From NCBI GenBank assembly GCA_027452205.1, contig DAIDGV010000012.1, forward strand, positions 141,421 to 205,420: a DNA stretch of 64,000 nt. The letters run 5' to 3'. This DNA is from a candidate division FCPU426 bacterium (GTDB lineage Bacteria > Oederibacteriota > Muellerivitia > Muellerivitales > Muellerivitaceae). Numbering within the stretch: the stretch's first letter is position 1; each line of letters opens with the position of its first letter. Positions 18,349 through 27,191 of the stretch are shown piece after piece. The notes under the pieces were generated by a model, which saw only the letters and a list, made by a program, of their open reading frames with translations, was not told the origin of the DNA and did not search any database. The translations under genes were made by a program, and so were the position numbers.

Positions 18349-19629
18349 CTAGTTGAAATGAAGGTGGGATTGTAAGGCAATCTTCACCCGGCGCAACAAA
18401 AAGAAATCGGCAACCCGGGCCGTCATGAGAAAAAGCACCAGAGCCACCGGGGAAACATGGCCATATAAGAAGGCCGCGACGGACCCCAGGACCCAGACCC
18501 CCAGTTGAAAGATCGTGGTTGAAACCGCTACCACTTTGGCCCTTTCCCGCTCGCCGATGATATTCATCCATACCGCCGTACTGACCGAGTAATAAAAGGA
18601 AGAACCCCAACTCGCCAGGATCGCCGAGGCCAGACAAAGGATTAGGGGATTCAACGAGCCATTCACCGGCACCAACAATAGCGCCAGTGCGGCAAAGCCC
18701 AACACTTGGTCCAGCCCCAATAACTTCAGGGACCAGCGGTAGGAAAGGCGGGGCGTAAAAAAGAACAACACAACGCAGGAAGTATAGGCCGTCACTTGGG
18801 CCAATAACGAAAGCGATGTGTCGGGAAGACCCAGGCGTTGGACATAATAAAGCGAGGCATAGATCATCAAACTCGCGAAAATGGATTCATCCAGGATCCG
18901 GGAAGCCAGGAAAGGGACCGCACCCGTTTTTTTCATCAAGGCCTCGAAGGTTTTCAGGTACTGATCCAACCCCTCTCGGAACCCATGCCTCCAGGTGGCC
19001 GGCACTTTTTCAAAAGTGCCCGAATGTTGGATATAGACCATCCGTACAGCGATGCCGATAGCGACAAAAGCCAGGAACATCCCGAACATCTCATGACTCG
19101 CCGTCACCAAACCCCGGCGACCCACCCAATAACCGCCTAAAAGAGGAAAGAACAAAAGGGCTGCGCCGCTATTCACGAATTGAAGGACCGAATACATCAC
19201 CGCCCTTTTGTTCTCGGGCACTCCCTCGTTCAAAAGGCATTGATAGGCCGGACCGGACCCCAAATTGAGGGCGATAAAGAACAAGGCCGCCACGCCCCAC
19301 CACTTATTGGAGGCGAAGGCCATGCAAAAACAGTAGCCACCCCAACTCAGCACATCAAAAAGGAAAAGCGTCTTTTTACGTCCCCAAACATCGGTCAAAT
19401 AACCGCCCACCCAAAGGGCCACCAGACCAAAAGGGATGAAGAGAAAACTGTAAAGCCCCACTTCGGTGTTCGATAAGCCGAGAGAGACCAAATAGAGGCT
19501 TCGGTAGGGGCCGACCATCGCCAGGGGGATAAGCCAAAGGATACCGACATAAATGGTCAGGGCCGGGGTGCGCGGCAGGACGAACATTTCCTTGATGGCG
19601 GCTGAGAACGTTTTTAAATGCTTCCACAT
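18349..19629 (-). CDS. Major facilitator superfamily transporter
   Basis: A 426 aa permease with about twelve hydrophobic segments. The classic MFS loop 2-3 motif appears as GGYLTDVWGRKKTLF. A long cytoplasmic loop (about 205-235) divides the halves. No substrate-specific signature is recognised; the closest general description is a YnfM/Bcr-type or unknown-substrate permease. It lies between rimI and the GRP-type transporter (8 nt gap downstream), so both transporters are probably expressed with the upstream run. Confidence 0.85.
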   Translation of the reverse strand: MWKHLKTFSAAIKEMFVLPRTPALTIYVGILWLIPLAMVGPYRSLYLVSLGLSNTEVGLYSFLFIPFGLVALWVGGYLTDVWGRKKTLFLFDVLSWGGYCFCMAFASNKWWGVAALFFIALNLGSGPAYQCLLNEGVPENKRAVMYSVLQFVNSGAALLFFPLLGGYWVGRRGLVTASHEMFGMFLAFVAIGIAVRMVYIQHSGTFEKVPATWRHGFREGLDQYLKTFEALMKKTGAVPFLASRILDESIFASLMIYASLYYVQRLGLPDTSLSLLAQVTAYTSCVVLFFFTPRLSYRWSLKLLGLDQVLGFAALALLLVPVNGSLNPLILCLASAILASWGSSFYYSVSTAVWMNIIGERERAKVVAVSTTIFQLGVWVLGSVAAFLYGHVSPVALVLFLMTARVADFFLLRRVKIALQSHLHFN

Positions 19630-19657
19630 AAAGACAACTTCTTTCCCAAACCCGGTA

Positions 19658-20095
19658 TCAGACCAGATCCTTCAACATCACGACCGCGTCCTCTTGATTA
19701 TCGCTGTAATACTTTTTTCGGATGGCCACGGTGCGAAAATCCATTTTTTCATACAGTTTTTGGGCGGCCATGTTGCTGGCTCGCACTTCCAGGGTAGCCA
19801 ACCTGGCACCCTGGTTATAAGCAAAGCGCAGGCAATATTCCATCATCTCGAAGCCCACGCCCTTTTGACGGTAATCCGGCGTCACCGCCAGGTTGATGAT
19901 GTGGGCCTCTTGGGGCGCCTCCCAATAGCCCATATAACCGACCACCCGGCCCTTATCCTCCGCCACGAAATAACGGGCCAGGGACCTTTGCAGTTCAGCC
20001 TCGAACAGTTCCTTGGACCAAGGTGAGGGCATAGAGGTTTTCTCGATCTCCACCACCTGGTCGAGGTCTTCTTGCAGCATCGGGCGGAAGATCAT
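19658..20095 (-). CDS. rimI: Ribosomal protein bS18-alanine N-acetyltransferase
   Basis: GNAT-fold N-alpha-acetyltransferase. The acetyl-CoA loop is RQKGVGFEM (R/Q-x2-G-x-G), preceded by HIINLAVTPDYR and followed by LEVRASNMAAQKLYEKMDFRTVAIRKKYY, the typical RimI C-terminus. 145 aa. The start overlaps the stop of the upstream glycosyltransferase as ATGA (20092-20095). In many bacteria rimI directly follows tsaB; here two large genes lie between them. Confidence 0.93.
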   Translation of the reverse strand: MIFRPMLQEDLDQVVEIEKTSMPSPWSKELFEAELQRSLARYFVAEDKGRVVGYMGYWEAPQEAHIINLAVTPDYRQKGVGFEMMEYCLRFAYNQGARLATLEVRASNMAAQKLYEKMDFRTVAIRKKYYSDNQEDAVVMLKDLV

Positions 20096-22260
20096 TTGGA
20101 ACCTCTCAACGTTTGAAGCATTTTAAGATCGGCGAGGATCGCTTCGCGCTCCGATCCCAGGGTCAAAGCCTTTTTCAATATCTTATCCGCCTCATCATAA
20201 AATCCTTCCAGCATTAAGACCCGGCCCACTTTTTCATAAGTGTTCGAATTGGGATAACTTTGTTTCAAACAAGCCCTCACCATTGAGGCGTAATCGGAAT
20301 AGCGATTCCGGGCATCTTCAGGGTGAAAGGTCTTTTCAACCATGTAATCGAAAAAGAATTTATCCAAAAAACAGGACTGAAGGAAAGCATCCCGAGGGAT
20401 CGCCGGGTAATGATCGGCCATTTCTTTTATCAGGACATAATCCGTCTTTCCGTTCTTGTCGTCGATACGCCGAACATTCAGATCCATGAAAAAATTGTAG
20501 GTTTCTCTCCAGGAAAAAAGGACATCCCTTGTTTTCGAATCGACTGGAACGATCACCAATACGTAGCCGCTATGCCGCCCAGGAACTTCCGAAGGAAGAT
20601 AGCTCCATCGAGCGTCCGAAAAACGCCTGACCAACCAAGGAAGATAATCTGCCCGGGAGTAAATGGCGGCCCACCGGGCATCGCGGAACGAAAGGCCGCT
20701 GTTCCAAGCCGAATTGAAGGAATAGGTCGCCACCGCCAGGGATTCATCCCGACAATCGGGGCACCAATCGGTAAAAACAAGTCCCGGTCCCCACTGTTGC
20801 TGAACCTTGTTCAAAATTTGGAAAGCCTGGTATTTTTCGGGGGACTTTTGGACTTCCGTCAACTGATAAGGCTGGCGAGAAACATTCCAATAGGGTTCCA
20901 ACAATCGAAAAACATCGAAACCTCCGACGATCACCAAAAGGAACAAGATCAAATGAACACGCCAAACCGATGATATACCAAGCAACAACGACCAAGATCC
21001 ACAAGCAACCGCGAAGAACAAAAAGGGAAGTACCGGAAATATCCGGTTCACTTCGACATCCATGGACAAGAATCCTTCGGCCATCAAAAGGACGAAGGCT
21101 AAAAAGAACCACACAACGAACGACTTTCGGAAACCCCGGCAGATCTCGACGACTCCCCCAAAGAAAAGAGCGGTCAAAACTGGGTTCAAGACCCCGCCTA
21201 GGACCGGTTCGTAATCCGCCCTATATCCTACAGAACCGAACAGAACGACCCAATAATCGATAAAAACAGATATTTTTTCCCTGAACCCAGCCGCATTGTT
21301 CCATATCCCCGATGCCCAAATATGCTTCCCGAATCCCTCGTGTCTTATCGCCACTAAGAAAGGAAAAGCCGTGAGGATCGAAAAGAAAATAAAGTAGAAC
21401 AATTCCCCCGCCCGTTTTTGACGAACCGCTTGCCAAATTACGGTGACCGCGGTGATGCCCGCGATTACGAACCAATTGGTATGAATAAAAAAACCAAGAC
21501 CGGTAGCCAGGCCCAGCAAGCTCGCCCAGCAGCGACCTTTGTTTCCGGGGGCAACTTCCACGAATCGAGCCAAAAGGTAAAAAACCACGCATTCCCACAG
21601 AACCAACCCTGCCGGACCCGCGAATAAGCGGGCTGAGAAAAGAGGCCAATAGGAAACGGCTATTAAAGCCGAAAAAATAAGGGCAAAAGATTTTGAAAAA
21701 AACTGCCTTGCCCCAAAATGAACGACCAGCACCAGCGCCATTGAAAAGACCGCCGAAGGAAGCCAAAGACTCAAAAAGATCGACTGCGTGGGCGGATAGA
21801 TCAACCCGCCCAGCCAATAGATCAGGGGCGGTATCTGGCCGGCGCCATGAAAAAAATCCCAATTCCAATGCCGGACCATATCCAAGATCAGTATCCCGAC
21901 CGAGGCGTCGTCACCGGTGGGCCAAGCGAACAAGGTTGTTAAACGCCAGAACCGAAGCGCAAAAGCGACGAAAATGAGAAAAAACAAAATCCAAGGTTCG
22001 ACTGATCCAAATATCTCGATTTTTATCGTTTCTTCTGTTTGCCGCGGAACGACTGGCCCTGCCATTAAAAGGAAAAGAGGGATCCCGAAACCGAAGATCA
22101 ATATCAAGATTTTGAGCTCGAGCGAAGACGGTCCAAGGGTCAAGAACCAGCTGGCCGCAAAAAAAACACCCAAACAGAGCCATTGTTTTTTTTCAACAAG
22201 CCGGTTCTTTTTCAAAAACAGCCTCCCCGTTGCACTTAAATGCTCAAATTCTTGCGCCAA
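20092..22260 (-). CDS. Large GT-C-like membrane glycosyltransferase, paralogue 2
   Basis: A 722 aa protein with about twelve hydrophobic segments in the first 430 residues, then a soluble domain and a short helical, TPR-like C-terminus (YEKVGRVLMLEGFYDEADKILKKAL). The loop after the first helices holds WPTGDDASVGILILDMVRHWNWDFF, where DD is a likely donor-binding acidic pair as in ArnT/PMT enzymes. It is clearly a tandem duplicate of the next gene upstream (same segment order, shared phrases such as SPEKYQAFQ/RAYQ and FNSxWN). Substrate unknown. Confidence 0.85.
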   Translation of the reverse strand: MAQEFEHLSATGRLFLKKNRLVEKKQWLCLGVFFAASWFLTLGPSSLELKILILIFGFGIPLFLLMAGPVVPRQTEETIKIEIFGSVEPWILFFLIFVAFALRFWRLTTLFAWPTGDDASVGILILDMVRHWNWDFFHGAGQIPPLIYWLGGLIYPPTQSIFLSLWLPSAVFSMALVLVVHFGARQFFSKSFALIFSALIAVSYWPLFSARLFAGPAGLVLWECVVFYLLARFVEVAPGNKGRCWASLLGLATGLGFFIHTNWFVIAGITAVTVIWQAVRQKRAGELFYFIFFSILTAFPFLVAIRHEGFGKHIWASGIWNNAAGFREKISVFIDYWVVLFGSVGYRADYEPVLGGVLNPVLTALFFGGVVEICRGFRKSFVVWFFLAFVLLMAEGFLSMDVEVNRIFPVLPFLFFAVACGSWSLLLGISSVWRVHLILFLLVIVGGFDVFRLLEPYWNVSRQPYQLTEVQKSPEKYQAFQILNKVQQQWGPGLVFTDWCPDCRDESLAVATYSFNSAWNSGLSFRDARWAAIYSRADYLPWLVRRFSDARWSYLPSEVPGRHSGYVLVIVPVDSKTRDVLFSWRETYNFFMDLNVRRIDDKNGKTDYVLIKEMADHYPAIPRDAFLQSCFLDKFFFDYMVEKTFHPEDARNRYSDYASMVRACLKQSYPNSNTYEKVGRVLMLEGFYDEADKILKKALTLGSEREAILADLKMLQTLRGSK

Positions 22261-22266
22261 AAAATA

Positions 22267-24378
22267 TTAAAACGGCTTCTTTTGCAGTTCAGCCAGCGCT
22301 TTTAGATCATTGAGAACACTGGGATTTCCGGGAATCATTTTTAAAGCTAGATCGAAATAAGCCATCGATTTTTTATATTGTCCATCCAAAGCGTAAACCA
22401 ACCCCAATTTTTCATCCACGATCGGGCTGGGATAGGCTTTTTGCGAACATGCGTCGAATATTGGCGCGTAACTCGAGCACTGATTCCAAAGATCCTCCGG
22501 CCTGAATGTTTTTTCGCCAGAATAATAAAAAATCAGTTTGGTCAAATAACAGGCCTGTAAATAAGGGTCTTGTGGAAAACTTGGATAGACCTGGATCATT
22601 TTTTCCAGGACCGGTCTTTTCGATTCCCCGTCTCTATCCTCAATTATATGAACATTGATTTCCATGAAGAACCGATAGACTTCCCTCCACGCCTCAAAGT
22701 GTTTTAATTCATCCGCCGGGATCGGAAAAAAACCCAAAAGATACCCGCTATAAGACCCGGATTCTTGTGACGAAAGCCGTACCCATCGGGTTTGGGGAAA
22801 CCGTTTGGCCAGGAAAGGCCAATAGTCCGCTGGGATAAAGATCGCCGCCCATCGAGCCGTTGAAAACGGCTGATCGGGGTTCCACAAAGAATTGAAATCA
22901 TACGTGGCGAAAGGCAAAGTCGCGTCCACATACTCTGGAACGAAATCATCAAAGATCAAACCATTGCCCCACTTTTCGTGAAGCTCATCGAGGACCTGAT
23001 ATGCCCTATATTTTTCAGGAGACTTTCCTATTACCGCTAATTTTTCAGGCTGATCGGATATCCGCCAACAGAAGGGCATTAATCGATCGATATCCACCAA
23101 AAATGAAAAGACCATGAACAGAGCGCTGATCCACAGCGCTTTGTTCATTGGAAGATAACGGAATAAAGACTCTAAACCAACACAGACTCCCAAGATCAAT
23201 AAGGGAAGTATGGGGATGATCCGAAAAGCCTCGACATCTTTTGATAAAAACCCAGGCGCCAATAGGACAGGAAAGATCAAGAAGAACCATCGGGTTGCCG
23301 CTCGACGCGGACAGCGAAAAGCTTCGATGACTCCTAAGAAGAAAAAGGCGCTGGCAAAAGGGTTCAATATTCCTCCGCCGACAGGGGCATAAGCGCCTAG
23401 ATTCGTGGCCGAGCCAAAAAGGATCAACCAATAATCAGCGAAAGAAGAGAAACGAACCTGGGCGTCACCGACCTCTTTCCAAGCCCCCACGCTCAAAATG
23501 TGCTGGCCATAACCTTCATGAAAAACGCTGAAAAGAAAGGGTCCTAACGCGACACCGAGCGCTAAAAGGAACCCAGCCGTTTCTCGGTGCCGCTGGCGGC
23601 TCCATGTTTGTTTCAAGACAGCAAAAACAACAACCGCTGCCATCACCACCCAAGGCGTAAAGGTAAAAGAACCGAAACCCGTGGCCAATCCCAGCAAGAT
23701 GGACCAACCTAAACCTCGGCCCCCTCCACTGGCCCTCAAATAGCGGCCATAAATATAAAGAACGACAAGCTCCCAAACAAAAAGCAGTACTGGTGGCGCG
23801 AAAAGACGGCCCATAAAAAGAGGCCAATAACTGAAAGAAAGCACTGCCGCCACCAGAAGGGAAAAGGACCTGGAAAAGAACTGCCTCGACGCCCAATAAC
23901 CCAATGGAATGGCCACTAAGGAAAGGATCGCCGAAGGAAGGAACACGGAAAGAAAAGCGGACCGAGTGATCCGATAAAAAAGGACCCCCAAACCGTAGGT
24001 CAGTGGCGGCAATTGAGCCAGGCCGTTGAAAAATCTCCACTTTCCATTTCGAACCCAATCTAGGATGGTCAACCCCACCATGGAATCGTCGCCGCTGGGC
24101 CAAACATGGACCGGGTCCAGCCCCCAAAAGCGCAGCCCTAAGGCCAACCCGCCGATCAAAACGAAAAGCCATAAGGGGACATCTGAGAACATTCCTTGCT
24201 GCGCTTGATCGTTCTCTTCCAAGGGATGGAACCAAAAGGCAAAAAGAAGGGGGACGATAAAACCCGCCAAAAACAAAAGGACCTTTGCGGTAGTGCCGAA
24301 CGGAAAATACGTCAGTAAAAAACTGGTGATGAAAAAGATCAAAAAATAAGGCACGGGGTAATAGGCGATTTTTCTCAA
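22267..24378 (-). CDS. Large GT-C-like membrane glycosyltransferase, paralogue 1
   Basis: A 703 aa membrane protein with the same plan as its neighbour: hydrophobic segments to about residue 430, acidic loop motif WPSGDDSMVGLTILDWVRNGKW, a soluble domain with FDDFVPEYVDATLPFATYDFNS, and a TPR-like end (EKLGLVYALDGQYKKSMAYFDLALKM). The ATG overlaps the tsaB stop by four bases, and only six bases separate it from paralogue 2. Base composition is a little richer in A/T than tsaB or rimI. Likely role: adding a sugar or other group from a lipid-phosphate donor at the outer face of the inner membrane. Confidence 0.85.
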   Translation of the reverse strand: MRKIAYYPVPYFLIFFITSFLLTYFPFGTTAKVLLFLAGFIVPLLFAFWFHPLEENDQAQQGMFSDVPLWLFVLIGGLALGLRFWGLDPVHVWPSGDDSMVGLTILDWVRNGKWRFFNGLAQLPPLTYGLGVLFYRITRSAFLSVFLPSAILSLVAIPLGYWASRQFFSRSFSLLVAAVLSFSYWPLFMGRLFAPPVLLFVWELVVLYIYGRYLRASGGGRGLGWSILLGLATGFGSFTFTPWVVMAAVVVFAVLKQTWSRQRHRETAGFLLALGVALGPFLFSVFHEGYGQHILSVGAWKEVGDAQVRFSSFADYWLILFGSATNLGAYAPVGGGILNPFASAFFFLGVIEAFRCPRRAATRWFFLIFPVLLAPGFLSKDVEAFRIIPILPLLILGVCVGLESLFRYLPMNKALWISALFMVFSFLVDIDRLMPFCWRISDQPEKLAVIGKSPEKYRAYQVLDELHEKWGNGLIFDDFVPEYVDATLPFATYDFNSLWNPDQPFSTARWAAIFIPADYWPFLAKRFPQTRWVRLSSQESGSYSGYLLGFFPIPADELKHFEAWREVYRFFMEINVHIIEDRDGESKRPVLEKMIQVYPSFPQDPYLQACYLTKLIFYYSGEKTFRPEDLWNQCSSYAPIFDACSQKAYPSPIVDEKLGLVYALDGQYKKSMAYFDLALKMIPGNPSVLNDLKALAELQKKPF

Positions 24379-25079
24379 CCAGCACTCCCTTGGGCCCTTT
24401 TCTCGTCCACCGCGGGTATCCGCAGATAAAAGGGTTTCAGGTCACAGACCATTGGTTTCTTTCCCGTTTTCCATTGGTGATAAGCGATCCGGGCCAAGCT
24501 CATCGCGCTAGGTTGATGCAGGGGATTCTCGACCCATTGGCCCTTAGAGACCGTCAATTTTTTGAGCTCGTTTTCATACTTCAAAGCGCCGGGTCCGACC
24601 ACCCAGGTCGAGACCGATATTTTTTCAGCGATGGCCGGCAAGTTCAGGATCGCGGCGGGTTCTAGTTCTCGAAAGCTTTGGGACTCTATCTGGTAATGGC
24701 CTGCAAAACATTCACCTCTTTGGGCGTCAATGAGACAAAGCACCTCTCCGAAGATCCCTGCGGTCCTCAAATTTTCCGCTAAGCCATCCAAGGTGGGGAC
24801 ACCATAGACCGGAAGCGCCTGAGGCATAGCGAACCCTTCCGCGGTGGCCAATCCCACCCGGATACCTGTAAAACTGCCCGGGCCGACCGCTACTGCCAGC
24901 GCGGTGATAGCCGACGCGGTCAAACCTTTTTCCTTGAGGAGACCTTCGAGACCGGGCAACAACGTGACCGAGCTTTCTTTATCGGCGGGCAGGACCAACT
25001 CGGCCACCGGCATTCCCTTTTCCAGATCGAAGAGAGCAACGCTACATAAACGGGTAGAGACTTCTAAAGAGGCCAGCAA
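24375..25079 (-). CDS. tsaB: tRNA threonylcarbamoyladenosine biosynthesis protein TsaB
   Basis: Partner of TsaD in making t6A37 of tRNAs. The ASKHA-fold signature is LAVAVGPGSFTGIRVGLATAEG (about residues 62-83), with LIDAQRGECFAG downstream. 234 aa. The start overlaps the tsaE end by 16 nt and the stop overlaps the glycosyltransferase ATG by 4 nt, so it is part of a tightly packed operon. No tsaD gene is in the window. Confidence 0.94.
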   Translation of the reverse strand: MLASLEVSTRLCSVALFDLEKGMPVAELVLPADKESSVTLLPGLEGLLKEKGLTASAITALAVAVGPGSFTGIRVGLATAEGFAMPQALPVYGVPTLDGLAENLRTAGIFGEVLCLIDAQRGECFAGHYQIESQSFRELEPAAILNLPAIAEKISVSTWVVGPGALKYENELKKLTVSKGQWVENPLHQPSAMSLARIAYHQWKTGKKPMVCDLKPFYLRIPAVDEKRAQGSAG

Positions 25080-25537
25080 AGGATGATCTCCTGGACCCGG
25101 GATTTGTTCTGCTCGTCCTTGCCCTGAATAATGAGACGACGACCTTGGTCGCTAACAGTGTCAAAAAGCATGTGGATAGCGTAGGACGGCAATAACTGAG
25201 GGAACTTATCCCCCCATTCAACGACCACCACCCCATCCTTGCTCAGCCATTCGGACCAACCCAGGCCTTCCACTTCTTCCGGTTTGTTCAGACGGTACCA
25301 ATCAAAATGATAAAGCGGCAACCGAGCGGGATAGATATTCTGCAAGCTGAAAGTGGGCGAAGTGACCGGGGCCTCATAATCCAGTCCCTTGGCCATACCC
25401 TTCACGAACTGGGTCTTGCCCGCGCCCAAACCGCCGGTCAGGCACCAAACCTCACCCGCTTGGGCGCTCTTTCCGATGGCCTCGCCCAACTGGAAAGTCT
25501 GCTCCGGTGTCTCACATAGAAAACTGGAAGTGACCAT
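25064..25537 (-). CDS. tsaE: tRNA threonylcarbamoyladenosine biosynthesis ATPase TsaE
   Basis: Small P-loop ATPase that regenerates the TsaB-TsaD complex. Walker A is GGLGAGKTQFVKGMAKGL, followed by VTSPTFSLQNIY, the HFDWYRL strand and VVVVEWGDKF. Length 157 aa. It lies between thiL and tsaB, with 12 nt to thiL. Confidence 0.95.
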   Translation of the reverse strand: MVTSSFLCETPEQTFQLGEAIGKSAQAGEVWCLTGGLGAGKTQFVKGMAKGLDYEAPVTSPTFSLQNIYPARLPLYHFDWYRLNKPEEVEGLGWSEWLSKDGVVVVEWGDKFPQLLPSYAIHMLFDTVSDQGRRLIIQGKDEQNKSRVQEIILCWPL

Positions 25538-25549
25538 GAAAGGGATGCC

Positions 25550-26593
25550 TTATTTCTTCGAGAAGTGATCGAAACCCTTGGCCTTCAAGGGCAACCGTTC
25601 GCCTTTGCGGGTAATGAGCACGATGCCCTTGACTGCCGGCACCATGCGGCCGATGGACTTCAAGGGCGTTCCCGTTTCGCCCGGCACCTTTTGAAGCACT
25701 TGGGAAATATGGGTCAAAGGCACGGTAAAGAGAAGTTCATAATCCTCGCCGCCGCTCAGGATAAATTCCAAAGGATCGAGGCCGTGCGAGGCGCAATAAG
25801 CCTTCAGGGACGGTGAGATGGGCAGGGCTTCCTCGTGGATCTCCGCGCCCAGTTTGGATTCATCACAAAGGTGATGGACCTCGCTGGAAAGCCCGTCCGA
25901 TATATCGATCGCGGCAGTGGCTAGCCGTTTCGTGGAAAGGGCCCGGCCCACCGTAAAACGGGGCGTGGGGTTCAAATGACGTTTGACCAATGTAGCCGCC
26001 GCGTCCGGGTTGTTCTCCGAGGGATGCTTCAATGCATGCAGCCCCGCGCCCGAATCACCCAGGGTGCCCGTCACAAAAATGGCGTCGCCCGCCTTGGCGC
26101 CGCTGCGGCGCAAGGCTTTGCCCGACTCCACTTCGCCGATGAGCGCCACGTTCACCACGAATTGGTCGCTGCCGACGGTGTCGCCGCCAACGATGTGAGC
26201 CCCGAAGGATTCGCCCATGCTTTTCATGCCGTCATAAAAGGTCTCTAGGTTCGCGACGGGGTAATTCTTCGGGATTCCAAGCGAAACCACCGCCACCGTG
26301 GGCTTAGCGCCCATGGCCGCGCAATCGCTGATATTGACCGCCATGGTCTTGGCCCCCAATTGCCAGGGCGTGATGAATTTCCAATCGAAATGGCGGCCTT
26401 CGACCAGCATATCGGTCGTAAAGACCAGTTCGTGACCTGAGGTCGGTTTAAAAATAGCCGCGTCATCGCCGATACCGGACAAGATGGACTTGTCCTTGGT
26501 CTTGAGGGATTGGCGGATCTTTTCGATGAAGCCGAACTCGCCGATGGAACCGATGGTCTTCTTGATGTCTTTCGGATCTTTCAATTTTTTCAC
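25550..26593 (-). CDS. thiL: Thiamine-monophosphate kinase
   Basis: Phosphorylates thiamine monophosphate to the active cofactor thiamine diphosphate. The N-terminal GEFGFIEKI and GIGDDAAIF motifs bind Mg-ATP; TTDMLVEGRHFDW, AVNISDCAAMGAKP and IDISDGLSSEVHHLCDES complete the family pattern. The start is a GTG at 26593 that overlaps the stop of the upstream RDD gene as GTGA. 347 aa, slightly longer than usual because of a Lys-rich N-terminus. No TPP riboswitch-like element is seen near it. Confidence 0.95.
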   Translation of the reverse strand: MKKLKDPKDIKKTIGSIGEFGFIEKIRQSLKTKDKSILSGIGDDAAIFKPTSGHELVFTTDMLVEGRHFDWKFITPWQLGAKTMAVNISDCAAMGAKPTVAVVSLGIPKNYPVANLETFYDGMKSMGESFGAHIVGGDTVGSDQFVVNVALIGEVESGKALRRSGAKAGDAIFVTGTLGDSGAGLHALKHPSENNPDAAATLVKRHLNPTPRFTVGRALSTKRLATAAIDISDGLSSEVHHLCDESKLGAEIHEEALPISPSLKAYCASHGLDPLEFILSGGEDYELLFTVPLTHISQVLQKVPGETGTPLKSIGRMVPAVKGIVLITRKGERLPLKAKGFDHFSKK

Positions 26594-27177
26594 TCTTTAT
26601 TTTTAACAATATCTAAATTTTGAAAATCTCGGATAACCACAGTATCTGCAATTAAATCATGTACAGTTCTATGCTTCTCATTTTTAAAAATCATAACTAC
26701 CGATGCGACGATATAAGAAACCACTAAACTAACCCAAACCAAAGATCCGAGCTCTTTAGAAAAACCCAACAAAGGCATCAAAAACAAAACCAAAACAAGA
26801 AAAAGTTCAGGCAAATATCGCAATAAAACATTTCGCCAAGAGAGTTCCTTGCCATTCAATTGAACGATTTTCGTTTTAACAAATAATTTTCCTGGTGTCT
26901 GTCCCCAGACTTTCACCATAAATACAAAACCCAAAAGATAAACTGTAAATATCAATAAACCGATTCCAATTCTTATAACCGGCGTATTGCCTGGAACGTT
27001 ATCAAATAAAAAATCGAAAACTCTTATAATGATTCCATCGATAAAAACAGCAGCAAACCTCAACTCAATTCCGGCATAAATTTTAAATCCACAATTTCCG
27101 CAAAAAAGACTCTGTGAATCCAAATTACACTTCGGACATTTCCAAAAACCATTTTCAATAACAGCCCTGTTTTCCAT
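26590..27177 (-). CDS. RDD-family membrane protein with N-terminal zinc ribbon, A/T-rich
   Basis: The ATG at 27177 has AGAGGA just upstream. Residues 13-30 (CPKCNLDSQSLFCGNC) form a zinc ribbon, and the rest is an RDD domain with three to four helices: IELRFAAVFIDGIII, WGQTPGKLFVKTKIV, and HRTVHDLIADTVVI at the end. RDD proteins are membrane proteins of mostly unknown role, some linked to ion exchange. The gene is visibly A/T-rich (about a third GC in several 60-base stretches) between argJ and thiL, which are near 60 %. Recent acquisition is a fair inference. Confidence 0.85.
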   Translation of the reverse strand: MENRAVIENGFWKCPKCNLDSQSLFCGNCGFKIYAGIELRFAAVFIDGIIIRVFDFLFDNVPGNTPVIRIGIGLLIFTVYLLGFVFMVKVWGQTPGKLFVKTKIVQLNGKELSWRNVLLRYLPELFLVLVLFLMPLLGFSKELGSLVWVSLVVSYIVASVVMIFKNEKHRTVHDLIADTVVIRDFQNLDIVKNKE

Positions 27178-27191
27178 TAATCCTCTCAAAC

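Noticed and set aside
18341..18637. N-terminal extension of the GRP-type transporter
   Set aside because: Overlaps the MFS gene in another frame and lacks conserved sequence; AGGAG supports the start at 18340.
20092..24378. The twin glycosyltransferase genes as a mobile element
   Set aside because: No transposase, integrase, direct repeats or terminal inverted repeats were found; the borders overlap neighbouring genes in frame.
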